A stretch of DNA of 64,000 nt from Fulvia fulva (Eukaryota > Ascomycota > Dothideomycetes > Mycosphaerellales > Mycosphaerellaceae), in contig NC_063017.1 of assembly GCF_020509005.1 (NCBI RefSeq), positions 4,464,001 through 4,528,000 on the forward strand, in the 5' to 3' direction. The translations under genes and the position numbers were made by a program. How positions within the stretch are numbered: the stretch's first letter is position 1; each line of letters begins with the position of its first letter. The notes under the pieces are model-generated. The model was not told the origin of the DNA and did not search any database. It saw only the letters and a list, made by a program, of their open reading frames with translations. Below are positions 1 through 10,674 of this stretch, one piece after another.

Positions 1-243
1 AAATTTCAGGATCAATCATTTCTATCTGTACAGTGTCATAATTTACCGGGATCTGAAGTAGGGAATAGCAGAAGCTGTTGCTTTCTTGTCAGTGTCGAAT
101 TGCCGCCGCTTTTGATATAGTGGCACCATTGTCTCTGCCTTCAAGGACTGTTACAACACCATGTCCTTGTTAACGGATTACTACACTCGATACATGTCCA
201 TCCGCATGGGGCTGGTCGCGCACTCGCCACAGAGCGAGTACCT

Positions 244-2624
244 CTACTCCAAGCCGAAGTTGGCTTGCTGAAACCCAAGTAAAATGTTATAGTCTGCTGC
301 ACAAGCTGGTGACTCCCCCGAATGCTGTTGAAGCAAGCCGACAGCGCTGGAAGTGAGCTGTTGCAGCTCTGGTAAAGGTACGAAGCCCCGGAGCTCATCG
401 TGTTGATGTGCTGCTGCCAGCAATAGGACATCTTCCACGCGCTGATGACTCAAAGTCTGTACATTGTCCACGACCCATGACTCTGTGATGAAGTCGCGGA
501 ATGTGACGCTCTGCTTCGTTGCTTCGATGCAGGAGTGTGCAAGTTCGAGTACGTCTTCGTACCCTGCTGTGTCTCGCAGGGCTGCGATCGTCGACCTCAT
601 TTGTGGTATTTCTGCTGCGTGGTCGCGTGCCATAGATGCTGTATATTCGTCATGGGCCTCCGACGTGTGGTGCCTGTGCAGGACGTAGTCCAGGAATGGT
701 CTTGTGAGACTCAGCTTGGCACGCCAGTATGCATGTCCAAGGCTCGCAATGGCAGCTCCGTGAGGCGTGGTGTCTGTATCGTGCCACTGTAGCGATGATG
801 GCAATGTGCTTCTCCACCGCTCAAGCGTGGCGGACTGCTTGGAGGAGAAGCTTGCTAGGTCCGGTGGTGTATCTCCCGATGAGTGCGATAGCAGGCTCCT
901 GTTGAGTTCATGTGATAGACGTCGAAGACGTAGATGAGCAGCATGGACGCGACGTTCTTGTTGGCTTCCCCGTGCGAGCGCGGTCTCGCCGTTGTTCGCG
1001 GCGATCCCGGCAACCGAGCTTGGTAGAGGAAGTCGATATTCGATCTGCTCCAAGCCACTCTTCGGCAGACGCAAGTCGGGCAGGATTTGTCCCTCCAGAG
1101 ACAAGCATGACCAGGCGCATCGAAGCACAAGATCATCTTGCGAGTTGTGCTGCACCTGGGTCGAGCGGTCTCCTTGTGGTGTTGACGAAGAGTTATGCCT
1201 CTGTTCCTTGTGTAGTTGCCGTCGCTGAACAAGGTGAAGCAACACACGGCCTGCCATTGAGTACCAGCTACTTGCTTCCCTTGTACGAACCAGTCTGGCT
1301 TTGTATAGGCCTGCGAGCAGGAACATCTGGGCATGCGCGAGACTAGTGCCATCCATGTGGCCAGCCATGATCTGTACAGCTTCGGTGTAGTGACTGAAGC
1401 CTGGTACGGCATCACTTGCCCAATGCTTCTGATCGTGGTTGTATGCGCGGTGGTGCAACCCTTTGCTGTGATTCACCTCGCTCTCCACAGCAGCACCCAG
1501 TGCAAGAACAAGCAGCGCGACCGCGGTGCTCGGAGATTGCCGAATTTCTGGTGTGTCGGGGCGCATAGGCGACTGAGTGTCGAGCCGCCTTCGTTTGGCT
1601 GGGCGCTCATCCTGGTGGTAACCTGCTGAAGGAGTCCTCCTCCGCTCAGTCGTGAACCCTTCCAGAGTCTTGGCGACCGAGCATCGATTGATAATGGGGT
1701 GTCGTCCATAGACATGGTCCAAGAAGGCTCCATACTCGGACTTAATTTTGTCCACCTGGAGGGTGTAGTTGTGAGGCCATGAAGAAGCGGAAGACGATCC
1801 CGGCAGTGGTTGTGTGTGGTCCTCCGCCTCCAGGAGATAGTCATCGTTCGGGAAAACGTTGGCCCTTGCAAGCACATCTCTTACTGCCGGCCATTGAAGG
1901 ACACTTTCATAGCCTGTGGCCTTCAGCTCAGTCGGAGATCCGAAGCTACGGCGGCGCTGTTGAAATTGATCGTCTTGATCTTGAAACGTAGATCCCTGGG
2001 TCTCGCTGCGAGGTAGACTGGGGTTCGACTCATAGGAGACCAAGACGCGTTGTAGCCGGTCGAGCTTGTTGGATAACGCAGTCAACCCCTCAGATTGAGT
2101 CGACATCCAAGATGCCATGAAGTCAACCATTTTGTCGAATCTGCCGGAGTTAGTGTTGCTCACAAGAGTCATCTCGATTTTGAACATACTTGGACGGCAC
2201 CGGCGGACGGTAGCTGCACTCTAGATCCAGCTCTTTGCAGAAAGAACAAGGCGTACCTTCGTCGCATCGTTGCTTGCGGTATCGACACTGGTCACAGGCC
2301 TGACATAGTCAGAACATATCTGCCGGAGTGTATTAAAGTGGGCCGACAAACCTGCATTGCCCTAGGCTTCTTGGGCACTTTGACAGGAAGCCAGCTCGCC
2401 TGCTGATCCGGAGCCGGGGCGTGACTTGCAAGGTGATATGCCAGCAGACCGCTGTCAGCAGCAGTCGTAGGTCCGTAGGGCTTGGTGTCAATGTCTCCGG
2501 GCAGCAGAATCTTGCAGTCTGTCGGCGCCGCGTAATGAACCCATTGCGCTTGGGGCAATGCGACAAGCCCTTGAGGCTCTGCCACAGGCGGCAGCTGCCA
2601 GTGTTGGAATGCGTTGTGGTACAT
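244..2624 (-). CDS. Zn2Cys6 fungal-type transcription factor, 3 exons
   Basis: Predicted nuclear DNA-binding regulator of about 759 aa. Exons read 2624-2352, 2299-2190 and 2140-244. Intron 1 starts GTTTGT and ends CAG. Intron 2 (GTATGT, branch CTAAC, CAG, 49 bp) restores frame. The joined exon 2 gives a perfect binuclear zinc cluster at about residues 93-119 with spacing C-x2-C-x6-C-x5-C-x2-C-x6-C, preceded by basic residues (KVPKKPRAMQ). A short heptad-like linker follows (about residues 129-165), the usual dimerisation segment, then a long region resembling the fungal-specific middle homology domain. The ATG at 2624 was chosen because it opens the only frame running into the cluster. Neither target genes nor inducer can be read from sequence. 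The cluster is certain by eye; the exact start is less so. Confidence 0.85.
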
Positions 2625-3909
2625 GGTACCTAGAGTTGCGATCAGGTACTGAGTACAAGGCCGGACACATCAGGCCAGAATAGAGCTGAGAAAGTAGCGG
2701 GACGTGTAATTCCTTCGATAGTACTCATAGGAGGTGGAACGCAGCATCGCTCGAATGTTCTGAAAGGCATCGACATTGTGAGTATGAGCGACCCAGAGAT
2801 GAACAGGTGACAAGTTTCGTCATGGAGAGATGCTGTCAACGCCTGCATCTGTTGCCACATGGCAGTTGGCTGAAGTAGTGCTGGAGGTTCTTTGGATTGG
2901 GCAGCCACCGGTGTCAAGTATGTCCTTCGTTAGCCTCAAAGTTGTAGTTGCTATGCCAAGGGCGATCTCCGTGTTGCCAGATTGTTGCTTCGATCTCCAG
3001 TATCAGGCATAGCGCGTCGAACGCCCGCAGAAATGAGGCCTGGTCTGGAAGCAGGACATGTGTCAGGAAAGTACGAGACCAATAGATACGGTCTCAGGCA
3101 CGCTCCGCGATAGGCTGAGAGGAACGGGCACGCCAGAGTTGGTCGTAAAGGATAAAACCGCACCCATCACAACGATCTAGTACAGAAGGTTCAGTGTTGT
3201 TCATGTCGATCCCACGCGACACTATCTTCACGGTTTGAGGCTCTGCTTTCGGATGAGTTGGCACAAGTCGCTCGTCCTCGCCGTGCTGTTGCTTCGACTA
3301 GGATTTGTGCGAATGGACTGCTGAACAGTAGATCATGTACATAGTCCAGTGGATCGTTGGTCATCGTTCTTGAAAGCTATTCCGTATCCAAAGACATGTT
3401 TGTCCGTTATCAGCACTAGTTGTACGAAACGGTGATCATGCACAGTCTCCTGTTGGTATAGGCGCGTCGCTTAGATGCATGACAGGAGCCGGCGCTGCCA
3501 TGAAGATGTTACTGCCGGCGTCTTCCAACAGCCCGGAGCACTGTCACCCTATCACGACGACATACCGTGAACCAGTCTCCCGGGAAGGAGCGTAATGGCC
3601 AACCGAGATCGCGTTTACCAGATGCGGTATTGCTGCCTGACTCGCCGAAGGCATGTTATAGTGCTGCTATTCGAGCTTGGGTCAGAGCTTCGGATAGTGT
3701 ACCTCTATGCCATCATTCGCTGGACCCTTGGGCAGCAGGAACTCATACAAGAGGAATTTCTCCGTGGACGCAAGTCGGCATTTGTACTCCAAGAAATTCC
3801 AAGTTGCAGCATCGTCGATGGCAACGTGATTTGAGATCATGTAGATGGTGAGGGGAGTGTGTTGCACAAGACGCAGAAACGAGGAGATGAGGTCGAAGAG
3901 TACTAAGCC

Positions 3910-4060
3910 TAACATCTCCAGGAGTCAGTTCGGATTCTCAGCATTTCGGTAGTGCGCGGGTATATCCTCTCACGACAAGGATGCGTTGGCTGACAAAACG
4001 GCGTACTTTTTGACACGCTTCCGAGATGCTGAGAATCCGAAATGACCCCTGGAGATGTTA
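3910..4060. mobile_element. MITE-like inverted-repeat element, copy 1
   Basis: The ends are 39-bp inverted repeats (3911-3949 against 4021-4059) matching at 36 of 39 positions around a 71-bp centre. The outer ends read TAACATCTCC and GGAGATGTTA, so the element is bounded by TA, as expected for Tc1/mariner-type insertion. It has no coding capacity. A second, diverged member with similar ends and a similar centre lies at 7532-7659. The reading as a MITE is inference; an isolated RNA hairpin is the alternative. Confidence 0.6.
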
Positions 4061-4503
4061 AGATGGAAGTCATGACTCGCGCCAGTCTTCCGTTTTCACA
4101 CGCCGACGCCGACGCCGACCCCGTCCTCACAGATTTGTTGCACAAACACTTCCACATCTCCTCTGATTCATCAATCAATGTCAGTAGAACTGCTGACCAC
4201 TTCACCCAGAGGCTCCGCCATGTGAAAGACCATTTCTTGGCGTTGTTTCCGATTCTGGCGTGCCTTCCTTGGGGCGACGACCCAGCGAGCTTCAGTTCTG
4301 GCCACATTGGCTCTTCCCCTCAGTGCCCCTCAGTAGGCGCGAGGCATTGTAGCTATATATTATACCAATCATCCATTTTCACAGCATCACGTGCATGAAC
4401 GCGTTCGTAGTTCAAGGTACACACTCACCGGATTACCACATTGCGGAACACCTGCTCACGTCCTTCCAGGGTAGAATTCAAGCTTCCCAGCCTTTGAGGA
4501 CCT

Positions 4504-4536
4504 GCTTGAGGACCGAGTTCGAGTCTCGGCGGACGC
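4504..4536 (+). other. tRNA-like T-arm / pol III B-box-like motif
   Basis: The T-arm pattern CCGAG-TTCGAGT-CTCGG is perfect and resembles a B box. It is followed by CGGACGC, but the matching 5' acceptor strand is only partly present upstream (ACGTCCT, five of seven pairs) and no convincing D-arm or anticodon arm can be folded. This is probably a tRNA relic or a chance match, not a working tRNA gene. Confidence 0.25.
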
Positions 4537-4929
4537 ATAATCGAAGGGTGCATGGCTTCTGACTTTCACTTTTTGGCCTGAGGCACACCATACTGTCTGG
4601 CATGCACATCACATTGCATCCCGAGGCGGTATGGCTGTGGTCCAACAACGTTTTGCTCAGTGGCGATGGCCTCCCCAGTCTTGAGCCAAAGACTAGAGTA
4701 CAAAGGAGACGCTCATCCTATTCCAACGGGGGCAAGCGAAGGGAAGGGGAAGGAGAGAAGTAAATCATAGTCATCTTTTGAACTTCCTTCTGTCATTCAC
4801 ATCTAATGCTCTGCATACACATCATCAAATGCCTAAGATCAAACGCCCTCGTAGCCGCTTCTCATACGAAGCATCTAAACACCACCCAGCGCCACGCCAT
4901 GCAACAAAGACTCACTACCGCTCAATGCA

Positions 4930-6060
4930 TTACAAAATCTCCTTCAACTTCTGCTTCTGGTCCGCTGTCAGGCTCGTCGGGAACTTGATCTTGACACCCA
5001 CAACAAAGTCGCCCCGTGCGCTAGGTGTCTTGCTCTTGGGCATCCCAAGACCTGGGTATCGTTCTGTCCATTCCGGTTGTGTTGGCCCAGCACTTGATAC
5101 GGATATCTGCTTGCCGTCAATCGTCTGCACGGTTCGCTTCCAGCCGGTTAATGCTTCTTTCAGGTCGATCTCGACTGTGTGCTTGATGTCGTCGCCGTCT
5201 CGCGTGAACAGCGGGTGTGCCTTCTCTTTGACGATGAAGTGCAGGTCCTGCACACCGCCCTCGACCTGATCACCCATGTCTGGGTACTTGATCTTTGAGC
5301 CCGCCTTCAAGCCTCGCTTGATGGGCACGCTGAGGATCTTGTCTTCCGTGTTCTGCTTGCCGCTGTTCGAGTCGTATGTCTTGCGTTGGACCTTGAGCTT
5401 CTTCGTCGCGCCGTTGAAGATGTCTTCCAACGACACAGGAAGTGGCTTCTCGACGACAGTGGTTTCGACTTCAGGTTCTCGCCTTCGTCCTCCGAAGCCG
5501 CTTGCTCCTCTTGAGCCAGCACCGGGTCGGGCACCTCCAAATCCACCAGCGCCTCCAAAGGATTGGAAACCGCTGAAAATGTCGTCCTCATCTCCTCCTC
5601 CTCCTCCTCCTCCCATGCTAGCTCCTCCTCCGCGCATGAACTCGGCGAAGATGTCCTTTGGGTCACTGAATCCACCAAAGCCACGACCACCGCCTCCACC
5701 TCCTGTGCTGAAGTGGAATGTCCTGGCACCACCTCCACCTCCTCCTGGCATACCACTGAACCCTCCAAACCCGCCTGGCATTCCTCCTGCACCAGCGAAT
5801 GGGTTCTCTCCACCAGCTTCAGGCGGAGGACCAGCGTTGCCTGTTATGAAGTCGTAGCCATAATTATCGTAGTTCTTGCGCTTCTCGGGGTCGGATAGGA
5901 TCTCGAATGCCTCTGAGATCTCTTTGAACTTCTCGGCCCCGGCAGGGTTCTTGTCGGGGTGGTTCTTGAGAGCACCTTTCCGGTAGGCCTTCTTGATTTC
6001 TTCCTGTGACGCCGTCGCAGCCACGCCGAGGCGGTCGTATAGTTTCGTGTCTGCGACCAT
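4930..6060 (-). CDS. SIS1: Type II Hsp40 co-chaperone, SIS1/DNAJB1 family
   Basis: J-protein of 376 aa that stimulates Hsp70 ATPase activity and hands over misfolded clients in cytosol and nucleus. The single exon shows an N-terminal J domain (residues 5-70) with the catalytic HPD at about 34-36. A long Gly/Phe/Met-rich linker follows (about 75-200), then the two beta-barrel C-terminal substrate domains (about 205-375). There is no cysteine-repeat zinc finger, which separates it from the type I (Ydj1) class. Length fits yeast Sis1 (352 aa). The C-terminus lacks the EEVD-like tail, as usual for Hsp40. A three-unit heat-shock element sits about 250 bp upstream, matching known HSF control of SIS1. 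The [13 protein letters not shown] start is typical of the family. Confidence 0.95.
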   Translation of the reverse strand: MVADTKLYDRLGVAATASQEEIKKAYRKGALKNHPDKNPAGAEKFKEISEAFEILSDPEKRKNYDNYGYDFITGNAGPPPEAGGENPFAGAGGMPGGFGGFSGMPGGGGGGARTFHFSTGGGGGGRGFGGFSDPKDIFAEFMRGGGASMGGGGGGGDEDDIFSGFQSFGGAGGFGGARPGAGSRGASGFGGRRREPEVETTVVEKPLPVSLEDIFNGATKKLKVQRKTYDSNSGKQNTEDKILSVPIKRGLKAGSKIKYPDMGDQVEGGVQDLHFIVKEKAHPLFTRDGDDIKHTVEIDLKEALTGWKRTVQTIDGKQISVSSAGPTQPEWTERYPGLGMPKSKTPSARGDFVVGVKIKFPTSLTADQKQKLKEIL

Positions 6061-6311
6061 CGTGTTGTCGTATGGTGTTCGAGTACAGTAGATGTAGGTG
6101 ATTAGGGTATCGTTGGACTGTCGGACGGTCTGAGGCCTCTCTAGTGTGATTCGTCAATGGTTCAAGTGTTGTCTGAGGTGAGAGAAGAGAAGGCGAATTG
6201 AGTTGGAGAGTGTCACAAAGGAAGTAGCGGCGTGGTCTTCGTCGCAAGCATGCATAGATCACGGCAGGAAGGCCTGTCTGCGACTGTCATGTGATGTCAC
6301 AAGCGCGATGC

Positions 6312-6324
6312 TTCTCGAACCTTC
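6312..6324. promoter_or_regulatory. Heat-shock element upstream of SIS1
   Basis: The sequence TTCTCGAACCTTC fits the three-unit heat-shock factor site TTCnnGAAnnTTC exactly. It lies about 250 bp upstream of the Hsp40 start codon at 6060. Yeast SIS1 is an established HSF1 target, so the position makes functional sense. Occupancy is inferred. Confidence 0.6.
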
Positions 6325-7169
6325 CAAATTGGGACTGCGTGCCTGAGGCGAAGACGAGTGAATGTGATGATGTTGATGCATCAGACGACGATGTGAGACG
6401 ATGGAGCAAAGCGCATCTCACGCACTGGAGATGCATGACAGGCCGTGTTGCAGGACGCAAGCAGTCTTTCGCGTCCGACAATGTCAAAGTTGCACGCGGC
6501 ACGTGCGTCCACAAGCTGTCCCGAAGCGGACATGTCGCTGTTCGACGTCTTCGAAACAACGGCAACACCACCTTGTTGTTACTCCCAACCCCTCATTGCT
6601 GTTCAGAGAGTGCTTTCCTCAACCATTTTGGCAAGCCGCGGCGGGTGCGGGCATGCTGTCGCTTCGTGTTGAGCATGACGACTGACGCGTGGACCAAGCG
6701 CGCCCACCAGTCGTGCTGGCCGTCAAGACTCCAAGTGTTGCCGGATCTCATGGCCGCATAGTGTTGCCTGAATCGAGCTATCGAGGCCATGGCTGGCATT
6801 GCAACTTCACGTCGTACATTCGTGGCAAGTACGAACAGGAGCGACACCATTGTCAGCAAAACAGGCCAGATGTAATTAGAACGGCCAGAACAAGGCTGAA
6901 CAGATTGCTTTACACCACGATTACTGATCACAAACTTGCTATCATCCTCGTACGGCAGCCAGCAGAGCCGGCTGATATTCCCTCTGCGCGGCCCCGCCTG
7001 ACGATGCTGGGAGCCTGGGAAAGCTCAGGTCATGACCGAGACACCAGCATCATCTCCGGCAGTTGGCTTCAGAGCTGTAATCCCTCTCGAACCTCGAGCG
7101 ATCACAAGGAGATCACGATACTCCGGCGTGATTCACCATGGATCGAGCCTGATGTGAGGTCGCTGCCTT

Positions 7170-7311
7170 ACAGCGTCTTCGTGCAGCCGAGTTACATCTT
7201 AAATCCCGGCGGACCGATCATCCTAGCAAAATCTAGGTATAGAGCCAATAAGCCAACATCGATGTGGCGACAGCTAAAAGCGCATTTTACTCGGCTGCAC
7301 GAAGACGCTGT
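7170..7311. repeat. 23-bp perfect inverted repeat with 96-bp spacer
   Basis: Arms 7170-7192 and 7289-7311 are exact reverse complements (core GTCTTCGTGCAGCCGAG). The spacer has no ORF. The arms differ from those of the 3910 and 7532 elements, so this is a separate fold-back structure: either a solo MITE of another family or a hairpin RNA source. Confidence 0.5.
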
Positions 7312-7531
7312 ATCTTTGAAGCGCCCACGACTCTACCGACGTCTTGCCACAGTGGGGTCAGCTCTAGCAACTGCCCTCGGTCAAGGCAGAGCAGTAGGTG
7401 AGTGGCCGCCCCATTGGGCAGTTCTAACATAGCTTTTTGCGTTTGCCAAGTTTGGTCTACGTTTCTGACGATGAGCATGGCCGACACACCTCAACGTTAT
7501 CGCCTCCACTTCGCTGGTCAGCTGGCAAATG

Positions 7532-7659
7532 TAATATCTGCAAGGATCACTTCGGAAGCGTCGCCAAGCGCACGGTTAACTCTCTCGCGACCAGGATGAA
7601 ATTGCTGGAATAGCGGCGTACAGGTCGACACGCTACCGAAGTGGCCCTCGCAGATGTTA
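7532..7659. mobile_element. MITE-like inverted-repeat element, copy 2
   Basis: This 128-bp element has imperfect terminal inverted repeats beginning TAATATCTGC on the left and TAACATCTGC on the right (read inward). Both resemble the ends of the 3910-4060 element (TAACATCTCC), including the inner TTCGG. The centre also aligns: both contain a CTCTC block, AGGATG, GGCGTAC and GACACGCT in the same order. The two are therefore diverged members of one small non-coding family. TA bounds the right end and probably the left. Confidence 0.55.
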
Positions 7660-7768
7660 TATCTCTTCGATTTTCTTACTGTTTGAATCCCAGAGCAGAA
7701 CAAACTAAATCATCCGGACACGAAAAACTTGCCTTCGACACATACTCGATCCGTCAGCGACCACCAAC

Positions 7769-7933
7769 ATGCTCTCCAAATTCACGACTCTCGCCGCGCT
7801 ACTTTGCCTCCTGGCCACAGCCTTCGCAGCCCCCATCGATACCGAGGCTGGAACAATCGAGATGAGAGCACCAGCTGCTCAGCCTGCCGATGCGCACCTC
7901 GAGTACATCTACACGCAGCACCACGGCCAATAG
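7769..7933 (+). CDS. Small secreted peptide (54 aa)
   Basis: The 54-codon frame begins MLSKFTTLAALLCLLATAFA, a textbook signal peptide with cleavage predicted after the AFA/A region. A mature peptide of about 34 residues remains: acidic to neutral, alanine/proline-rich, ending YIYTQHHGQ, with no cysteine. There is no KR or RR site, so an alpha-pheromone-type precursor is unlikely. The start sits in a good context (CCAACATGC). The gene lies 256 bp upstream of the arylsulfotransferase-family gene on the same strand. No family is recognised. It could be a secreted effector-like or cell-wall peptide, or the 5' exon of a longer gene, although the stop is followed by no obvious in-frame continuation. 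Confidence 0.5.
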   Translation: MLSKFTTLAALLCLLATAFAAPIDTEAGTIEMRAPAAQPADAHLEYIYTQHHGQ

Positions 7934-8189
7934 AAGGAGTATGTGAGCATGAACATGTTCTCGCGGCAGCCACTGACCACGAGACAGTGACGACTCTCCG
8001 TTTGGTATCATCAGCTCGTGGCTGCCATGTTGGGATATTGTCTCATCCATGATTTGCCAAGCTGGCGACACTTCGGGCAGAGTACGCTTTCCGGGAGAAC
8101 ACCTGCAAGGGTCTGTGCTGTCAATCTCGACTTCAGTTTAGGATGAGTGCCTACAGAATGTAACAAATCTTGCAATAACCGGCCCTGAT

Positions 8190-10042
8190 ATGCCGGTCCT
8201 CTCCTTGAAGGTCGTCCTCACTCTCTTTCTCGGCATATGTGTAGCTGCCAACGTGCCTGTTATATCATACGTGACTGTGTGTCGCACCACGGGGCTTTGT
8301 TGAAGGACAGGAGTGACACTGACATCTTACAGCGACCAGACATATTGACTCCGAACCTCACATTCACTTCGTTCGATCGCACAAAGGTCACGCCTGTCCA
8401 TGTCGACAAAGCCAAGGGATTAGAGCCGGGGTACATCTTCCTCTCGACCTATAAAGGCGCCGCTCAGCATGCTCCTTACATATTCGACAATCAAGGCAAC
8501 CTGGTCTGGTCTGGTTATGATAGCACTTTGTCAGACATAGGATACTTTGACTTTCAGAGCCATCGGACGTCAAACTCATCATTGCTCTCAGTTTTCCGCG
8601 GCTACGCAGATTCTGGCCGGGGCAAAGGCCATGTCGCCTTCCTGGACCAAGAGTACAAGACCGTTCGGACCCTCGACGCACCCGCTCCTCTGACGTCGCT
8701 AGACTTCCACGAATTCCAGCTTCTGGACGATGGCCAGACGGCAATCGTAACAAGCCTGCAACCGATCCAAGCCGACCTCGCAGCCTACGGCATCAACGAG
8801 ACGATGGGCTGGCTCCTCGACTCCGCTTTCTACGTTCTCGAACTGCAAAGAGATAACCAGATCGTATTCGAATGGCGTTCTTCTGACCATATACCTCTCA
8901 ACGAATCCGCTGTGACACCGAGCATAGGCTTTGGCGCTGGCCTCTCCTACGGCTATGCTTACGACTACTTCCATCTGAACTCCATCGCCCGCTTCCAGAA
9001 CGGTGACTACCTCCTTTCCGCCCGGCACACCAATACGCTCTATCGCATCGCTGGCACCACTGGGAAAGTGCTATGGCGTCTCGGCGGACCACAGTCAAGC
9101 TTTACTCAGGATCGCTTCAATTTCTCCTCCCAACACGACGCTCGTATCCTACATGAGTCCTCTGATGGAACGATAGTCCTCTCCCTTTTCGACAACGCTC
9201 ACAACGGCATAGTCGGGACCAACGGTGCCACCAACACAACCTCCTCCGCTCTGATCCTCTCCCTTGACGAGAGGAAGATGACAGCCTACCCTGTTGAACA
9301 ATACTTTCTCCCACCCCATGAAGGTTCCACCGCAGCGCGTGCGCTGGGCTCCATACAGCGTCTTCCGAACGGCAACAGCCTTGTCTCTTGGGGCTACCTC
9401 AACACCATCACGGAGTTTGCGCCAGGTGGACACCCTCTCCTCAACATAGCATTCAACGACGAAGACGCCGCGCATTATCGCGTCCACAAAGGCAACTGGA
9501 CCGCTTCCCCACCCGTGTCAGAGCTCGCAGTCTACGTCTTCGCTCCTGACGCTACCCAGAACACGCACATCTACATCTCCTGGAACGGCGCGACGGAAGT
9601 ACGGGCTTGGCGGGTCTATGGAACTATTCTTACCAACTTCGGCGGCTCTGAAACGGATGAGATTGGTCTCTTCCTCGGCCAACTCAATAAGACCGGCTTT
9701 GAAACGCACTTTGACGCGAAGCGCTTCGTGACTAGCGCATGGGTCTCTGCGATCGATATAGAGGGGAACGTGCTAGGGAAGAGTGAAGTGATGAAAACGA
9801 TTGTGCCCAGAGAGGAAGTCAGAGAGAGGTGTGGAAAGACGCATTGTGTCAAGCAGATCTTAATGCAGGAGGCAGAAGCGAAGTGGGGATCTGGCCCCGT
9901 TTGTGCTGGTAGTGTTGCTGGAGGGGTGGAGAGTACGGTGGTGGGATTGTGGCTGTATGTTCAGACGTTTGTGTTCTTTCTGCTGGGGATGGGGGTGAAT
10001 ACGATGTTTAGTATGAGAGCTACGCCGTGGTGGAGGTGGTAG
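8190..10042 (+). CDS. Arylsulfotransferase-family (ASST, Arylsulfotran_2) membrane/secreted protein
   Basis: Predicted 596 aa; exons 8190-8270 and 8333-10042. Exon 1 encodes a signal peptide (MPVLSLKVVLTLFLGICVAA). The 62-bp intron has donor GTGACT, branch CTGAC and acceptor TTACAG, and joins in phase 0 to give SYRPDILTP, the usual start of the mature domain. The body has the beta-propeller features of fungal Arylsulfotran_2 proteins: PGYIFLSTYKG, YIFDNQGNLVWSG, DFHEFQLLDDG, HLNSIARFQNGDYLLSARH, and LWRLGG followed by FSSQHDARI. The C-terminus has a hydrophobic segment (about residues 560-590) near a tryptophan-rich end, suggesting a membrane anchor. Several N-glycosylation sequons are present. 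The true substrate of this fungal family is not established. Confidence 0.85.
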
Positions 10043-10527
10043 TCTGGGCGCGAGCATGATCTGGCTGCATGTTGTTGGTTGATGCAGCTATTGTTGTAGA
10101 CCTGGACCATGAAGCCTGTACTGATCGCCTGCACGACGTATAGCTGTCCGAAGATCTTAGGACCCAGGCAGTGGAACCCACCAAGGGTTGGTCTGTCGAC
10201 CTGCATAGCATGGCTGAAGGATCCAAGTCTCATTCGCATGCGTGACCGGTGGCTCGGCTATGGATCAGCTGCATGCAGTGTCATCGTCCTGTAGCAAGGA
10301 TCATTCGCGTGCTGTCCTCGGCTGTGGTTGTGAAGGATGGTAGCACGGATAGACGCGCGTTCGACAGTCCTCATCTCACATGTTGACAATCCTTGGATGT
10401 TTCGGCTGAATTAGCATTACTTGCAGACACCACACAATGAGCTCTCGAGGGCCGTCGCCAGTACACTATGTGCCTCGAGAAAAGGTTCAAGTCCAATCGT
10501 TTTAGCGCCTGATGGCTTTAACACTGC
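10043..10527. other. Intergenic
   Basis: No supported gene lies between the arylsulfotransferase-family gene and the ancestral stop of the Mid2-like gene at 10528; the two genes converge here. Confidence 0.5.
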
Positions 10528-10648
10528 TCAAGAAAGCTCTCTCGGTCCCTCAATACGACCCTCAGACATTTCGGCAGGCCTCCGCCAGCCATCCACTTCT
10601 GCGATATGGCGATGCTTTTGCTCCTGTGACACATACAGTTCGTGGTTC

Positions 10649-10674
10649 TCAGCTGGTGCAGTCAGCTGGTGCAG
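10649..10674. repeat. 13-bp perfect tandem duplication causing a frameshift
   Basis: The unit TCAGCTGGTGCAG occurs twice head to tail (10649-10661 and 10662-10674). On the minus strand the second unit creates the TGA that ends the Mid2-like frame. Removing one unit opens a continuous frame to 10528. Confidence 0.85.

Larger units (their letters stand above)
2625..4929. other. Intergenic region, no supported gene
   Basis: About 2.3 kb between the zinc-cluster gene and the Hsp40 gene. Open frames here are short, lack recognisable domains and overlap one another on both strands. It holds the 151-bp inverted-repeat element (3910-4060) and a tRNA-like T-arm near 4504-4536, both listed separately. 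A minus-strand frame at 2642-2917 (91 aa) is possible but unsupported. Confidence 0.6.
6061..7531. other. Intergenic region without a supported gene
   Basis: The first part is the SIS1 promoter. A plus frame at 6689-7432 (247 aa) and a minus frame at 6593-6931 (112 aa, one hydrophobic stretch) are open but show no domain and overlap, so neither is called. The stretch contains a 23-bp perfect inverted repeat at 7170-7311. Confidence 0.5.

Noticed and set aside
4441..4545. tRNA gene
   Set aside because: Only the T-arm is convincing; the acceptor pairs at five of seven positions and no D or anticodon arm folds.
5276..5857. Proline-rich plus-strand ORF opposite SIS1
   Set aside because: It is the complement of the Gly-rich linker of the J-protein; the composition is explained by the antisense strand.
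6593..6931. 112-aa minus-strand ORF with one hydrophobic stretch
   Set aside because: Plausible start, but no family pattern and it overlaps equally open plus-strand frames; support too thin.
6689..7432. 247-aa plus-strand ORF
   Set aside because: No domain, no signal peptide, uneven composition, and it runs across the 23-bp inverted repeat; likely a chance frame.
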